Assembly (NCBI GenBank): GCA_026196955.1 | Contig: JAPHTO010000022.1 | Span: forward strand, 1 to 43,437 | DNA: 43,437 nt | DNA from: Colwellia sp. | Lineage (GTDB): Bacteria > Pseudomonadota > Gammaproteobacteria > Enterobacterales > Alteromonadaceae | Reading direction: 5' to 3' | Shown: positions 41,460 through 43,437 of the stretch, in pieces | Numbering within the stretch: the stretch's first letter is position 1 | How the letters are laid out: the number at the start of each line of letters is the position of its first letter | Notes under the pieces: generated by a model | The model's input: the letters and a program-made list of their open reading frames with translations, nothing else | What the model was told of the DNA's origin: nothing | Databases searched by the model: none | Made by a program: the position numbers and the translations under genes

Positions 41460-43437
41460 TTAATTTACGGTAATGCTGACATCGTCAACACGTCCTTTTC
41501 GTGCAAAAGCTGTACTGTTTGATCTAAAGCGTATACTTAGCATTGCTTGACCCGCAGCGCCAGAAGGTAAGTCGGTGTCGATATCTTCATATGTACTCGT
41601 ACCAGTAATTGTTTCGATGTTAGTCCAAGTACTGCCATCTGTTGACCATTCAACGGTGAGATCTTCGCCTGCGTTATAACTAACTGCTTGACGAGAATAC
41701 TTCAGATTAACAACTGTATAACCTGTGGTATCTAGAGTTGTTGTCATAGCACCTGTTTTTCTTAAGCGAGCGCCATAAGAGCCAGTTTTTACTGCTGCGG
41801 TGTTAATATCAACATTACCTTCTGTTGACCAATCGCCAGTAATCGCAGAAGTGTTGCCTCCGTATGATTCAAAGTTATCACTCAGTAAAATGGTTCCTGA
41901 TGGAGCAGCAATAGTAATGGTTAAGGTTGTTGTTGTTATATTAACGCCATCGCTTGCCGTTAAATCAACATCAAAAGCACCAGCAACTGTAGGGGTACCT
42001 GAAATGGTATTAGTGCCGTCAAAGGTTAAGCCAGTCGGTAAGTTAGTGGCAGTATAGGTTATAAATGAATTATTAATTTCAACATCAGTAGAAGATATTA
42101 CTGACGTAAATGCAACGCCTGTGGTTCCGCTATTTAGTGAAAGAACTGGGTCTGTTGGTGGGGTGTTAGCCGAAATAACCATTGTTACTGTGCCTGTGGT
42201 GATGTTTACCCCATCACTAACATTAACCTCAACATCAAAACTACCTACAGACGTTGGTGTTCCTGCAATTGTTCTGTTATCAGGGCCGGTATCTATCAAG
42301 GCTAAACCCGGTGGTAAGCCTGTTGCAGCGTAGGTTAATAGTGAGTTAGCAAAATCAATATCATTTGATGATAAGGTTCTGCTGTAGGCAATACCCACGA
42401 CACCTGTGTTTACGTTAAGAGTGGCGGCTGTTGGCGGTGTATTAACATCAATGGTCATGGTTATTGTTGCTTGTGTAACATCGGTGCCATCATTGGCTGT
42501 AACGATCACATCAAATGAACCGTCAACGCTTGGTGTGCCTGAAATGGTCTCAATATTGTCAAAAGTTAACCCTGCAGGTAAACCTGTAACCGTGTAAGTT
42601 AAGCTATCGGCGTCAAGATCTGATGCGGATACGGTTTCGCTAAAGGCAAAACCAACCTTACCTGTATCACCTGAAAGAGTTGGTGATGTTGGTGCATTGT
42701 TAGCAGCAGCAATGACAATAGTAAAAGCGGTATTAGCGGTTAAACCCCCTTCGTCCGTCACAGTCACGGTAACACTGGTTGTGCCCGCAGCAGTTGGTGT
42801 ACCTGAAATGGTGTTACCAGATAAAGTTAAGCCAGCAGGTAACGCTGTGGTGGTGAAGGTTAAATCAGCCGCATTGGTTTCAGTATCTGTCGCAGAAAGT
42901 GTCGCGCTAAAAGCGCTAGCAACAGTACCAGCCGTATTTGACATGGCGATACCTGATGGGGCGGTATTGGCAGCAGCAATGACAATAGTAAAAGTGGTAT
43001 TAGCGGTTAAACCCCCTTCATCCGTCACCGTTACGCTAACACTGGTTGAACCCGCAGCAGTTGGTGTACCTGATATAGTGTTACCAGATAGGGTTAAGCC
43101 AGCAGGTAATGCTGTGGTGGTGAAGGTTAAATCAGCCGCATTGGTTTCAGTATCTGTCGCAGAGAGTGTCGCGCTAAAGGCGCTAGCAACAGTACCAGCC
43201 GTATTTGACATGGCGATACCTGATGGGGCGGTATTGGCAGCAGCAATGACAATAGTAAAAGCGGTATTAGCGGTTAGCCCACCTTCGTCCGTCACCGTCA
43301 CGGTAACACTGGTTGTGCCGGCAGCAGTTGGTGTACCTGATATGGTGTTACCAGATAAGGTTAAGCCAGCAGGTAACGCTGTGGTGGTGAAAGTTAAATC
43401 AGCCGCATTGGTTTCAGTATCTGTCGCAGAGAGTGTC
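41460..43437 (-). CDS. Large Ig-like repeat (He_PIG) protein, N-terminus outside window
   Basis: The frame is open to the right edge, so the gene is 5'-incomplete with at least 659 residues here; the M at 43301 is only an internal residue. From the edge inwards there are nearly identical 89-residue Ig-like units (VTDEGGLTANTAFTIVIAAA, ATDTETNAADLTFTT, LPAGLTLSGNTISGTPTAAG), then about four diverged units (TGLPAGLTFDNIETISGTPS). The last about 135 residues form the sandwich module also found in the locus enzymes (EWSTDGSTWTNIETITG, LSIRFRSNS, RVDDVSITV). It is probably a long secreted or surface adhesin or glycan-binding protein. No catalytic domain is visible in this part. Confidence 0.8.
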   Translation of the reverse strand, partial: TLSATDTETNAADLTFTTTALPAGLTLSGNTISGTPTAAGTTSVTVTVTDEGGLTANTAFTIVIAAANTAPSGIAMSNTAGTVASAFSATLSATDTETNAADLTFTTTALPAGLTLSGNTISGTPTAAGSTSVSVTVTDEGGLTANTTFTIVIAAANTAPSGIAMSNTAGTVASAFSATLSATDTETNAADLTFTTTALPAGLTLSGNTISGTPTAAGTTSVTVTVTDEGGLTANTAFTIVIAAANNAPTSPTLSGDTGKVGFAFSETVSASDLDADSLTYTVTGLPAGLTFDNIETISGTPSVDGSFDVIVTANDGTDVTQATITMTIDVNTPPTAATLNVNTGVVGIAYSRTLSSNDIDFANSLLTYAATGLPPGLALIDTGPDNRTIAGTPTSVGSFDVEVNVSDGVNITTGTVTMVISANTPPTDPVLSLNSGTTGVAFTSVISSTDVEINNSFITYTATNLPTGLTFDGTNTISGTPTVAGAFDVDLTASDGVNITTTTLTITIAAPSGTILLSDNFESYGGNTSAITGDWSTEGNVDINTAAVKTGSYGARLRKTGAMTTTLDTTGYTVVNLKYSRQAVSYNAGEDLTVEWSTDGSTWTNIETITGTSTYEDIDTDLPSGAAGQAMLSIRFRSNSTAFARKGRVDDVSITVN
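42700..43437 (-). repeat. Near-identical 267-bp tandem repeats
   Basis: The same anchor (TTC of the CCTTCGTCC or CCTTCATCC string) occurs at 42750, 43017 and 43284, giving an exact 267-bp period, which equals 89 codons. At least 2.7 units are visible and the array continues past the window edge. The few differences are mostly single bases, pointing to recent expansion or gene conversion. Confidence 0.9.

Noticed and set aside
42700..43437. Possible CRISPR array from regular repeats
   Set aside because: The repeats are 267 bp, contiguous, in frame and coding for Ig-like domains; there are no short repeats with unique spacers.

Overview
The window looks like part of a polysaccharide-utilisation locus from a marine, low-GC gammaproteobacterium, most likely Alteromonadales and perhaps Colwelliaceae-like. 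That placement is inference. It rests on the AT-rich composition, a FecI/FecR/TonB-receptor surface-signalling set, 'TonB-Xanth-Caul'-style receptors, many S1 sulfatases and a PEP-CTERM protein. No rRNA, tRNA or CRISPR was seen.

Layout. Positions 1-97 are the right end of an IS3-family insertion sequence, which cuts a minus-strand sulfatase gene (98-763). Behind it on the minus strand lie a periplasmic sugar-binding-like protein (861-2033) and a GH43-type glycosidase with discoidin and FN3 domains (2065-3936). Divergently on the plus strand come a beta-lactamase-fold serine hydrolase, a 48-residue remnant of an alpha/beta esterase, a COG5368/GH144-like glycosidase, an MFS sugar porter, an ECF sigma factor with its FecR anti-sigma factor, a sulfatase, and a TonB-dependent transducer with an STN signalling domain (12125-15250). 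A surface lipoprotein (15721-18030, minus) is divergent from a second, STN-less TonB receptor (18521-21403). Then follow a sulfatase, a GH3/BglX-like enzyme with two sulfatases, another sulfatase, a 1273-residue multidomain protein that is probably a new type of glycan-active enzyme, a 927-residue modular sulfatase, and a Sel1-repeat protein paired with an FGE-like lipoprotein. The right edge (40-43 kb) looks like ordinary accessory sequence: a small orphan gene, a REP-like hairpin, a PEP-CTERM protein and a repeat-rich Ig-like protein running off the window.

Central observation. Nine intergenic sites share a bipartite element, GGATT - 14 or 15 nt - CTCTTTATT, sometimes preceded by TTAC. Each sits on the coding strand 30-170 bp before a start codon, and together they precede nearly every transcription unit from 2 to 40 kb, including the sigma-factor gene itself. 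It has the layout of an ECF (FecI-type) promoter. The simplest model is this: the STN receptor senses an oligosaccharide, FecR releases the sigma factor, and the sigma factor turns on the whole locus through this promoter. Genes without the element (five sulfatases or receptors) sit behind intrinsic-terminator-like hairpins, so they probably depend on read-through.

How the genes may work together. Secreted and surface sulfatases and the large enzyme trim a sulfated polysaccharide. The two receptors and the lipoprotein bind and import oligomers. Periplasmic GH43, GH3, COG5368-type and sulfatase enzymes finish the job, and the MFS porter imports the sugar. The polysaccharide itself cannot be named from the sequence, because no monosaccharide catabolism genes lie in the window.
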